Origin: MGIIa-K1 sp964577145
GTDB taxonomy: Archaea; Thermoplasmatota; Poseidoniia; Poseidoniales; Poseidoniaceae
Assembly (NCBI GenBank): GCA_964577145.1
Contig: CAZNXM010000036.1
Coordinates: forward strand, 1-15,641
Direction: 5' to 3'
Length of the DNA: 15,641 bases
Both the position numbers and the translations under genes were made by a program. Shown piece after piece: positions 8,363 to 14,241 of the stretch (the first letter of the stretch is position 1; every line of letters starts with the position of its first letter). Below the pieces are notes generated by a model. The model was given only the letters and a program-made list of their open reading frames with translations, had not been told where the DNA came from and made no database searches.

Positions 8363-9784
8363 ATGAACGCATTCACAGGGACTTGGGATACTGGAACTTT
8401 TCATCGTCGAATAGCGACAATTTCCCACACAGCAGTACTTCTCGCTGTTCTTGTAATTGCAATGATTCAACTTGAAAGTGTACTCAAACCATTCTTCATT
8501 GCACTTGGAATATATTTCATCCTGAAACCTGGTGCAGATTACCTTTCGAAGAATGAATTTCCCAAATTCCTCAGTTATCTGACGATGCTACTGCTCTTCC
8601 TACTAGTCATCACTTTAGCAGCATTCTTTGCTTGGTCCCAGGCTCAAGATTTGGTAGAAAATGAGGAAAGGGTTACTGAGTATAACGAAGTTCTCGATAA
8701 GCGTTGGCACCAACTAAAGAATATGCCAATTATCGGTTCAGCAATCAAGGAAGCAGTAAAAGATGGAACTGGTACATTAGGAGGTGACCTAGCAGACCTA
8801 GGAGTCGGTTCGGGAGGGCAATTAACCGACATTGTTGTCAATATGGCAAGCGGTGTAGGTGGAATGATTACGACTAGTTTCACAGTACTGTTCTTCTTGA
8901 TATTCATCATTTTCGAAGCCAGTCTTTTGCCGGGAAGAATCGAGCGCGCTTGGCCGGGAGGTGCTTCTGAACGGGTTGACATTGTCATGTCACAGATTCG
9001 GGAGAGCGTGAATACCTACATTATCGTGAAAACGGGTTGTGGAATTGGTTCCGCATTCATTGCAGGGGCAATAATGTGGGCATTTGGAATAGACCTCTGG
9101 TTCGTATGGGCGATAATGACTTTCCTCCTCAATTATGTACCTTATATTGGTTCATTAATTGCAACAATCCCCCCACTAATACTAGGTTTGATTTTGCTGA
9201 AACCACTTGGACTGCTAGTGATGGCGATCCTACTGCTTGGTAATCAACAAGTGTGGGGCAATTACATTGAGACAAAGTGGGCAGGAAGGGCGCTTGATTT
9301 ATCGCCAGTTGTTCTTCTACTCGTCACAGCGTTCAGTTTCTGGTTATGGGGTATTACTGGAATGATTCTCGCAGTCCCATTATTCGTAATCATCAAAATC
9401 GTTCTCGAGAATATCGAGGCAACGAGGCCAATCGCAATTCTTCTTTCGGAGAGAGCGCCTTCTCTTGGTGAGGCTTGGGAAGATGCATTACGAGATGGTC
9501 ATTTATCAGTTGGTGAAGCACATAAACTCAAGCAATTGCAAGTGTTGCTTGGCATCAGCGATAAAGCGGTGACCAGGGTTGCGGGAAGATCAGCAGCTGT
9601 AACAATTCTAAAGCGAGGTAAAGTGATGAAAGAAGAAATCGTTCTCATCAAAGCTGCAGCCCGTGGAACACCTCAAGAAGAGGATTTAGAGAATCTTCTT
9701 GTCGCAGGTAAATTGAATACAGAAGTTAGAACCTATCTGTCGGACTTGGTAGCTACGCTCATGCGTGCAGAAGAGGAAGAGTGA
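8363..9784 (+). CDS. AI-2E/PerM-family membrane protein with a long soluble C-terminal extension
   Basis: Protein of 473 residues with the layout of the AI-2E transporter family (PF01594): paired hydrophobic segments near 21-57 and 68-90, a soluble segment (about 95-165), then several helices to about 350. NYVPYIGSLIATIPPLILG (257-275) and LDLSPVVLLLVTAFSFWLWG (311-330) are close to family signatures. Members include exporters of autoinducer-like molecules and Na+/H+ antiporters, so the substrate here is unknown. Beyond the usual end (about 360) there are about 110 charged, mostly helical residues, including ALRDGHLSVGEAHKLKQLQ and a terminal EEEE, probably cytosolic. The gene has a GAGG site before its ATG and is the last of the rightward block; one base separates its stop from that of the convergent UPF0147 gene. 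Confidence 0.88.
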   Translation: MNAFTGTWDTGTFHRRIATISHTAVLLAVLVIAMIQLESVLKPFFIALGIYFILKPGADYLSKNEFPKFLSYLTMLLLFLLVITLAAFFAWSQAQDLVENEERVTEYNEVLDKRWHQLKNMPIIGSAIKEAVKDGTGTLGGDLADLGVGSGGQLTDIVVNMASGVGGMITTSFTVLFFLIFIIFEASLLPGRIERAWPGGASERVDIVMSQIRESVNTYIIVKTGCGIGSAFIAGAIMWAFGIDLWFVWAIMTFLLNYVPYIGSLIATIPPLILGLILLKPLGLLVMAILLLGNQQVWGNYIETKWAGRALDLSPVVLLLVTAFSFWLWGITGMILAVPLFVIIKIVLENIEATRPIAILLSERAPSLGEAWEDALRDGHLSVGEAHKLKQLQVLLGISDKAVTRVAGRSAAVTILKRGKVMKEEIVLIKAAARGTPQEEDLENLLVAGKLNTEVRTYLSDLVATLMRAEEEE

Positions 9785-9785
9785 C

Positions 9786-10055
9786 TCATAGAGTCTCTCG
9801 AAGCATCTTTTCTAATTCCGTATTAATCATTAGAATTAGAGTACCAAACTCTGGTGGGATGTTGGGGTCTTCATACAATTCTTCTAACTTTGCCTGGGTA
9901 ATTGCGATGCGTACATCCATCTGCTTACTCTTGTTAAGGAGCCATAATTCGCATGCATCCTTTGCGCCTTTGCGAATATTCCGTGGAACTTTGGGGTCAT
10001 CAATTTGGTTGATGACCGAAGCGATTTGGCCGAGTTTAGTTTCGATGTCCGACAT
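9786..10055 (-). CDS. UPF0147 family protein
   Basis: Small helical protein of 89 residues matching the archaeal UPF0147 family in length and pattern: DDPKVPRNIRKGAKDACELW followed by VRIAITQAKLEELYEDPNIP and a closing helix. The function of the family is not established; it is widespread in archaea. I chose the ATG at 10055 over the one at 10085 because GGTGA lies five bases upstream of it on the minus strand and because MSDIETKLGQ is where family similarity begins. It is convergent with the AI-2E gene and divergent from the prepilin peptidase gene. Confidence 0.88.
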   Translation of the reverse strand: MSDIETKLGQIASVINQIDDPKVPRNIRKGAKDACELWLLNKSKQMDVRIAITQAKLEELYEDPNIPPEFGTLILMINTELEKMLRETL

Positions 10056-10060
10056 TTGAA

Positions 10061-10065
10061 TCACC
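10061..10065 (-). promoter_or_regulatory. Shine-Dalgarno site for the UPF0147 gene
   Basis: Read on the minus strand, GGTGA is followed by TTCAA and the ATG at 10055. The five-base spacing equals that seen before lonB, and this fixes the start. Confidence 0.6.
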
Positions 10066-10106
10066 CACACGAATACCTCGTGCAACCTTGGCTCAAGTGA
10101 ACCTGC

Positions 10107-10111
10107 TTTAA
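10107..10111. promoter_or_regulatory. TTTAA element, possible shared TATA box
   Basis: The core of a CTTTAAGG sequence, the only clear A/T-rich TATA candidate in the 80-bp divergent gap. It is about 27 bases before the prepilin peptidase ATG (leaderless) and about 54 before the UPF0147 ATG, leaving room for its Shine-Dalgarno site. The match is modest. Confidence 0.35.
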
Positions 10112-10135
10112 GGTGATTGCCGCCACCCGTCGGCC

Positions 10136-11116
10136 ATGGATTCGGCCGGCATCATCGCATGGACGCGCGTCTCGGTGCTGATTTTGGCGTTTGGCCTCGC
10201 AGCTTGGATGGATCATCGCGAACGTAGAGTTCCCAATGAATTCTGGATTACTTGGGCCAAACCAGCGGCATTTCTGTGGACACTTGACCTAATGATACAG
10301 TCAGCAGAATGGTATCATTATTCTACTGCTGCAGCAATGATTGCCTATGCCTCAATTGCGGTTATTGGCAGGCCAACTATTCATGATATTCTCGCGGGAA
10401 AGAGCATGGACATGATAGTCAGCCTCTGGTATATTTTTGGATTAGCAGGAATTATTCAGGGCGCAATGCTCCATGGTTCGGAAGGACCGATGGAAGTGAT
10501 AGTAGGAAACGCAAGTGCCGATGCGACGCTATGGTGGACAATCATGGCCGTGGCAATCCCAATTTTCTTGGTAGATATGGCATGGAGAATGAGGCTAATT
10601 CATGGTGGAGCAGATTGCAAGGCTCTGATGTGGGTATCGATAATGATTCCATCGTGGGATGCAGTTCCTGTTGTGTGGCCTGAATCATTAGAGGCCGCAA
10701 CCATTGCAATGCCTCCGGCTATTGCTCTTCTTGTATGGGGAGGTTTTGCCTTCCTAGTATTGCCTTTCATTATGGTCATTAAGAATTTGAAAGATGGAGG
10801 CGGTCCTTTGAAATTGATTTGGCACGCAGAGAAAATGCCACTCTCCGAGGTGGCAACAAGTCATGTGTGGCTATTGACTACCATTGCAGAAATGCCAGAT
10901 GGTACGAAGAAAATTATCCATCGCACCCGTGCTCCTTCGAAATCACCATCAAAGGACAAATTAGCCCAATCAATCGCAATACTTGAGGAGAATTCAGTTG
11001 ATACCGTATGGGTCACCAGAAAATTCCCACTACTGGTATTCCTTTGGCCAGCAGTGCTACCGCTCGTGTTGATTGGAGGACCAATGGCACTACTCATGCC
11101 AATGTTAGGACTGTGA
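10136..11116 (+). CDS. Archaeal A24 prepilin/preflagellin peptidase (FlaK/PibD-like)
   Basis: Membrane aspartyl protease of 326 residues that should cleave the leader peptides of type IV pilin-like proteins at the membrane. The first catalytic aspartate is Asp26 in AAWMDHRERRVPNEFW, matching the D-x-R-x-R-x-x-P-N signature; the second is Asp160 in HGGADCKAL, the G-x-G-D-type motif in its archaeal GGADxKAL form. Multiple hydrophobic helices surround them. After the core, a soluble stretch of about 80 residues (215-295) precedes TVWVTRKFPLLVFLWP, which resembles the archaeal peptidase A24 C-terminal domain of preflagellin peptidases. It is longer than typical FlaK (about 230 residues) because of extra loop and soluble sequence. 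No pilin or archaellin gene is visible nearby, so substrates must lie elsewhere. Start chosen at the only suitable ATG. Confidence 0.88.
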   Translation: MDSAGIIAWTRVSVLILAFGLAAWMDHRERRVPNEFWITWAKPAAFLWTLDLMIQSAEWYHYSTAAAMIAYASIAVIGRPTIHDILAGKSMDMIVSLWYIFGLAGIIQGAMLHGSEGPMEVIVGNASADATLWWTIMAVAIPIFLVDMAWRMRLIHGGADCKALMWVSIMIPSWDAVPVVWPESLEAATIAMPPAIALLVWGGFAFLVLPFIMVIKNLKDGGGPLKLIWHAEKMPLSEVATSHVWLLTTIAEMPDGTKKIIHRTRAPSKSPSKDKLAQSIAILEENSVDTVWVTRKFPLLVFLWPAVLPLVLIGGPMALLMPMLGL

Positions 11117-11130
11117 GTCCAAGACAGGTA

Positions 11131-11280
11131 TCAGATACCCTTGCGCTCGACGTTCTTAGGACGTAGTCCCTTGTAGCCACACTTGCGGCATGCTGCCGCA
11201 CGGAATGCATTACGTGCATTGCACTTCATGCAAATCTTACGGTGAAGCAATCGAGCTTCTGCCTCTGGGAAGCGAGCCAT
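11131..11280 (-). CDS. rpl40e: Large-subunit ribosomal protein eL40
   Basis: A 49-residue protein of the 50S subunit. MARFPEAEARLLHRKICMKC is the standard archaeal eL40 opening, and the zinc finger is formed by Cys17, Cys20, Cys31 and Cys34 (CMKC and CRKC). A longer frame beginning at 11313 exists, but those extra residues would be encoded by the TATA box region, and family members begin at MARFPE. The stop lies 14 bases from that of the convergent prepilin peptidase gene. Confidence 0.96.
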   Translation of the reverse strand: MARFPEAEARLLHRKICMKCNARNAFRAAACRKCGYKGLRPKNVERKGI

Positions 11281-11302
11281 GATGCCGCCGACCGACTCCC
11301 TG

Positions 11303-11309
11303 TATTTAA
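11303..11309 (-). promoter_or_regulatory. TATA box for eL40 (leaderless start)
   Basis: Minus-strand TTAAATA is centred about 26 bases before the eL40 ATG at 11280, so the transcript should begin at the start codon. It is nearly symmetric and lies about 55 bases before the rightward MBL gene, so it might also serve that gene. Confidence 0.65.
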
Positions 11310-11360
11310 TCACAACCGAGCCCCACCAGTCGTCTGCTTGAAGGACCGCGACGCCTTCGC

Positions 11361-12143
11361 ATGGTCGTGCGCATCATCCGCTTGCCCGGCATCCACCACG
11401 ATGCCAACGCTGTAATCATGGCTGGAAGTGAGGATTCACTTCTGATAGATACAGGTTCATCGTGGTATCAAATGTTGCAAGTAGAACGCATTGCTGGGCA
11501 CACTGAGGGAGTAAACCCGTTATCCCGAATCCTATTGACGAGCAGAAGGTTTCCCTTTAGCGGAGGGGCAAAACACGTATCTTTGAGCAATGGTGACATT
11601 CCTATCTATGTTCACAAAGATGCTGTTTCATCCATGCAAACTGGTGATTTCTTCACCACATGGGCCAATCGCTATGATTCAGACATGCCAAAGACGGAAT
11701 GTAAAGCAATTGAAGCGGGAGATCATTTTGACCTTGGCGATGGTAATGTGATAGCAATCTCGACTCCTGGCCATTGCCCGGATGGCTTATCCTTCTTGGA
11801 AGCCGATAGAGGAGTATTAGTCTCAGGTGCAGTACTCCCAAGGGCTGATACTCCCACGCGCTGGGATATGCCAGGTGGAAGTTTGCTTGACCTGATTAAC
11901 TCATACAAGAGAATTCATGGACTTGCACTTTCCAGTATTGTTCCTGCTAGAGGTCCGGCGATAAGAGGGCGTGACCACATAGATGAGGTCCTTAACATGC
12001 ATCTTGAATTCTTCGAAGATGCCCTTGCGAATGATGGCCAGCCTCCTGTAGGGTGGCCTCGTCCGGCTCGCACAACCTATTGGCTGACACCAAGAGATCC
12101 TTGGCCATTAATGGAAAAGGAAGTTTCAGACGACGGCAAGTGA
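11361..12143 (+). CDS. Metallo-beta-lactamase-fold protein lacking most metal ligands (probable pseudo-enzyme)
   Basis: Protein of 260 residues with the order of motifs of LACTB2-like MBL hydrolases. It opens with IIRLPG...NAVIM and LLIDTGSSW (27-35), as in active members. Where those carry LLTHxHxDHxGG, this protein reads LLTSRRFPFSGG (58-69), so all three histidines and the aspartate are replaced. The STPGHCPDG motif (134-142) keeps its histidine (His138), but the usual SGD aspartate is Ala157 (LVSGAVLP) and the usual PxHGP histidine is Arg197 (VPARGPAI). A two-metal centre therefore cannot form in the normal way, although the scaffold is well kept. The frame is intact, so it is a divergent functional protein rather than decay. 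It may bind nucleic acid, a nucleotide or a partner protein. The 3' end overlaps the convergent propeller gene by 18 bases. Confidence 0.85.
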   Translation: MVVRIIRLPGIHHDANAVIMAGSEDSLLIDTGSSWYQMLQVERIAGHTEGVNPLSRILLTSRRFPFSGGAKHVSLSNGDIPIYVHKDAVSSMQTGDFFTTWANRYDSDMPKTECKAIEAGDHFDLGDGNVIAISTPGHCPDGLSFLEADRGVLVSGAVLPRADTPTRWDMPGGSLLDLINSYKRIHGLALSSIVPARGPAIRGRDHIDEVLNMHLEFFEDALANDGQPPVGWPRPARTTYWLTPRDPWPLMEKEVSDDGK

Positions 12144-12629
12144 TTCCGCAGTCTTTCCTTTCCAGTCAACGATTTTTCGTTCCCACCCTTGTTGAATGTG
12201 AAGGTTTTGACCAATCACTCTCAGTGCGGAAGCGGGTCCTTCAAGCTCAAATAACTCGATAGTTCTTCCAGGAATATTCGCTCCAACGAGGAATACTTGT
12301 CCGTTTTCGCATCCAGCAAGGATACTTTCACCACTCATGGAAGATGAACAAAGGGAAAGAATGGGGGATCCTCTTGTACAAAATTTTTCAATTATAGACA
12401 AATCGAGTATCGAGAGTATCGTGATGCCTCCCATTCTATCTCCAATAACTATCCTATCGAGATGTCCTGTTGGTCCTTTGAGTCCAAGTAGAACGCTAGA
12501 CAATACTTCAATTCTAGTTCTTATTAGCCCACCATTACGAGGACGCCAATTAATCGAACCGTCATCCATTGCGGTTAAACAACCGTCGGGCGTCACCATT
12601 GAGCGAAGTACTACTCTTGTGTTCCTCAT
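12126..12629 (-). CDS. Short beta-propeller-like (WD40/PQQ-type) hypothetical protein
   Basis: A 167-residue protein without signal peptide or membrane span. I do not recognise the family. It shows about four repeats of 42-44 residues, each with a small-residue/acidic turn followed by a beta strand: MDDGSINW (21-28), GDRMGGITIL (63-72), GCENGQVFLV (107-116) and a degenerate QQGWERKIVDW (146-156). That pattern is typical of propeller blades, but four are too few for a usual closed ring, so it may dimerise or complete a propeller with a partner. I prefer ATG 12629 over the TTG two codons upstream. It may share a transcript with the four-cysteine gene and tfb upstream on the same strand. Its 3' end overlaps the MBL gene by 18 bases. 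Confidence 0.72.
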   Translation of the reverse strand: MRNTRVVLRSMVTPDGCLTAMDDGSINWRPRNGGLIRTRIEVLSSVLLGLKGPTGHLDRIVIGDRMGGITILSILDLSIIEKFCTRGSPILSLCSSSMSGESILAGCENGQVFLVGANIPGRTIELFELEGPASALRVIGQNLHIQQGWERKIVDWKGKTAESLAVV

Positions 12630-12680
12630 GACCAAAGAAATGACAGCCGGGGGTCCTCATTCATTTTGCTGACACTGCAA

Positions 12681-12698
12681 GTGAAAGTGAAAGTGAAA
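12681..12698. repeat. Three tandem GTGAAA hexamers
   Basis: GTGAAA is repeated exactly three times, directly after the stop codon of the small four-cysteine gene when read leftward. On that strand it is pyrimidine-rich (TTTCAC x3) and might help transcript termination, which in archaea favours U-rich RNA, or be a simple slippage repeat. Confidence 0.6.
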
Positions 12699-12989
12699 TC
12701 AGTAGTGCTTATTGGCATCGTCCTTGTTGTCTTTCTTCCATGCCTTGTAGCATGACTTACAGACTCGTAAGCGGTTCTTGCGAACTGCAAACCCACCTTC
12801 TCCCCACATCTCAATTCCATTCTCTTGGCTAAGAGAACGTCCACCCATGTGCTTGTCGGAGAAGCCATCACAACTTTTCACCCCACAAGGGATATCGCCC
12901 ACTTTCTCGACCTTTTCCTTCTTAGCCTTCCTCTTTGCAGAAGAAGGTATTCTCACCTTGCGTTGTGTTCGTCCGGTGCGGTGCGCCAT
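12699..12989 (-). CDS. Small basic four-cysteine (probably zinc-binding) protein
   Basis: A 96-residue protein I cannot assign to a named family. The N-terminus is strongly basic (MAHRTGRTQRKVRIPSSAKR, then KAKKEK), as in ribosome- or nucleic-acid-binding proteins. Cys35 and Cys40 (IPCGVKSCDGF) pair in spacing with Cys77 and Cys80 (RVCKSCYKAWKK) to suggest one zinc site, CX4C-X36-CX2C. Between them is a Gly-rich segment (GGRSLSQENGIEMWGEGGF). The ATG at 12989 is preferred over one nine codons upstream because the basic start looks natural, though there is no clear ribosome-binding site. It begins 39 bases after the tfb stop on the same strand, so the two may be co-transcribed. A role in transcription or translation is a guess from charge and neighbours. 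Confidence 0.75.
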   Translation of the reverse strand: MAHRTGRTQRKVRIPSSAKRKAKKEKVEKVGDIPCGVKSCDGFSDKHMGGRSLSQENGIEMWGEGGFAVRKNRLRVCKSCYKAWKKDNKDDANKHY

Positions 12990-13028
12990 GTTGCATTCGG
13001 TGAGCCTGACGCACATGAATGTGGCGAT

Positions 13029-14030
13029 TCAGTTATCGCTTGCTTCACCTATGCGCTTGAGAAGCCCAGTAATCAGCTTCAATAGGCCGCGTAGAGTGAC
13101 TTCAGAGACATTTGCAACTGCACAAATCTCGGACTGAGTGCGGTTTGTTCCACCTTCCTTTGCTGCTTGGTAAATCAAAGCAGCCGCGACACCCATTGGC
13201 TTCTTGCCCTGCCAAACATCAGCATGGGGCTCAATTACCTTCCAAAGATGGTCAACTCGCAAACGGGTATTTGGTGGTAGTTCCAAATCAGAGATGAAAC
13301 GGTCGAAGTACTCTTCTGGAGAAGTGATTGTATGCATGTTGAAGCGCCTTGAAATGTGGCGGATCAATCGTGATAATTCCTTTTCACCAACTTCGAATGC
13401 TTCACTAATCTCAGGAATTTGGCGAGGCAAGTTTTCCTGGCGTGCGATGAGGTAAGTGCATGCTGCGGTTACCCCTGCAATGGAGCGTCCGGTGACGAAA
13501 CCTTCCTCTGAGAGTTTGCGATAAAGTCGAGCAGCCTCTTCCTGTAGTGGCTTAGGCAATCCGCTTTTGTCCCTGATATGCTGGTTGGCCTTCACGAGAT
13601 TTCGTGCCCGGCTCTGGCGAGTCTTGGAACGCTCGTCGATGACTCGGCGTCTGCGCCAATCACGCCTACTTCTAGCCGATATACCATGTCTAGCAGCACC
13701 GTTACTCCAAAGGTCACTAGCAGCAATAGAAGTGTTTAGCCCCTTATCTGCAAGAGTGTATGTCGATGGTGCACCAACACGTGACTTGTCGTTGACATTG
13801 TCGTGGTTAGTCCACTCAGCGCCAGGGTCGATCATAGTCTCCTCGACCACTAGACCACACTGGTTGCAAGTAACCTCACCTCTGTCATCATCTTGATGCC
13901 AATCAACAGCTGCGCATTCTTCACATGGCTTGGTATGGCCAGTAACCGTGCGTCGACTTGGTCTTTGGCCGCCTAGGCCGCGTCGTTCAGTTGTTGTGCG
14001 TGTCCGGTCAGTACTCTCGCTTCGTGTCAT
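13029..14030 (-). CDS. tfb: Archaeal transcription initiation factor B (TFB)
   Basis: TFB recruits RNA polymerase to TBP-bound promoters and helps open DNA. The protein has 333 residues, slightly longer than usual (about 300). After a basic 30-residue extension comes the zinc ribbon (Cys36, Cys39, Cys55, Cys58: CEEC and CNQC), then the B-reader region (IDPGAEWTNHD, 68-77) and the linker. Two cyclin folds follow at about 140-232 and 240-328, including the family-like GRSIAGVTAACTYLIAR and KPMGVAAALIYQAA. The linker departs from the norm: canonical HDKGL is ADKGL (94-98), and there is a strongly arginine-rich segment (SARSRRDWRRRR, 118-129). It could be one of several TFB paralogues. A GGAG site lies nine bases upstream of the ATG and a TATA box about 40 bases upstream. 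purA is divergent. Confidence 0.95.
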   Translation of the reverse strand: MTRSESTDRTRTTTERRGLGGQRPSRRTVTGHTKPCEECAAVDWHQDDDRGEVTCNQCGLVVEETMIDPGAEWTNHDNVNDKSRVGAPSTYTLADKGLNTSIAASDLWSNGAARHGISARSRRDWRRRRVIDERSKTRQSRARNLVKANQHIRDKSGLPKPLQEEAARLYRKLSEEGFVTGRSIAGVTAACTYLIARQENLPRQIPEISEAFEVGEKELSRLIRHISRRFNMHTITSPEEYFDRFISDLELPPNTRLRVDHLWKVIEPHADVWQGKKPMGVAAALIYQAAKEGGTNRTQSEICAVANVSEVTLRGLLKLITGLLKRIGEASDN

Positions 14031-14066
14031 CTTCTCAACTCCTAGTTGTATAGTAGTGTCATTAGG

Positions 14067-14073
14067 ATATATA
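14067..14073 (-). promoter_or_regulatory. TATA box for tfb
   Basis: ATATATA is centred about 40 bases before the tfb ATG. The predicted transcript starts about 14 bases before the ATG, just enough to include the TAGGAG ribosome-binding site (14040-14045 on the minus strand). Confidence 0.55.
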
Positions 14074-14108
14074 GTTTCCGGTAAATGGTTCGCGCGGTAA
14101 TGCTAGCC

Positions 14109-14127
14109 TGCTCTACCAGATGCTCTA
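14109..14127. repeat. Direct repeat TGCTCTA x2 between tfb and purA
   Basis: TGCTCTA occurs at 14109-14115 and 14121-14127, a 12-bp period close to one helical turn. It sits next to the inverted repeat at 14127-14153 in a divergent promoter region, a layout expected of a regulator-binding site, but it could be chance. Confidence 0.4.
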
Positions 14128-14153
14128 ACTCCTTCTAACAATAGAAGTGAGTT
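14127..14153. repeat. Inverted repeat with 11-bp stem between tfb and purA
   Basis: AACTCCTTCTA and TAGAAG-T-GAGTT pair over 11 base pairs, with one unpaired T (14148) and the loop ACAA (14138-14141). It lies between the TATA candidates of tfb and purA. It could be an operator for a dimeric regulator or a stem-loop in a long 5' leader. Confidence 0.55.
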
Positions 14154-14158
14154 CTCGA

Positions 14159-14168
14159 CCTATATTAA
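14159..14168 (+). promoter_or_regulatory. TATA candidate for purA
   Basis: CCTATATTAA is the best TATA-like stretch on the plus strand before purA, giving a leader of roughly 50 bases. A weaker TATATG at 14211-14216, about 29 bases before the ATG, is an alternative. A GGGGA six bases before the ATG could act as the ribosome-binding site. Confidence 0.45.
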
Positions 14169-14241
14169 CCCACGCAGGGACTTCTCTTTTCTTCCACAGG
14201 GTTCATGGAGTATATGCGCTGCGGCGAAAACGGGGAAGACA

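Noticed and set aside
9781..10059. Plus-strand reading frame of 92 codons
   Set aside because: It is the antisense of the UPF0147 gene, which has family similarity and a Shine-Dalgarno site.
12337..12672. Plus-strand reading frame of 111 codons
   Set aside because: It runs antisense to the propeller-like gene, whose repeat pattern supports the minus strand as coding.
12626..12871. Minus-strand reading frame of 81 codons
   Set aside because: It overlaps the four-cysteine protein in another frame and has no recognisable pattern.
14100..14158. A tRNA-like segment on the minus strand (GGTAGAGC near a stem-loop)
   Set aside because: The apparent D-arm has GAGC on both sides, which cannot pair, and there is no T-arm GGTTCGA...CC or acceptor stem in the right place.
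14205..14219. ATG codons at 14205 and 14214 as purA starts
   Set aside because: Both are out of frame with purA; the frame starts properly at 14242 with the conserved N-terminus.
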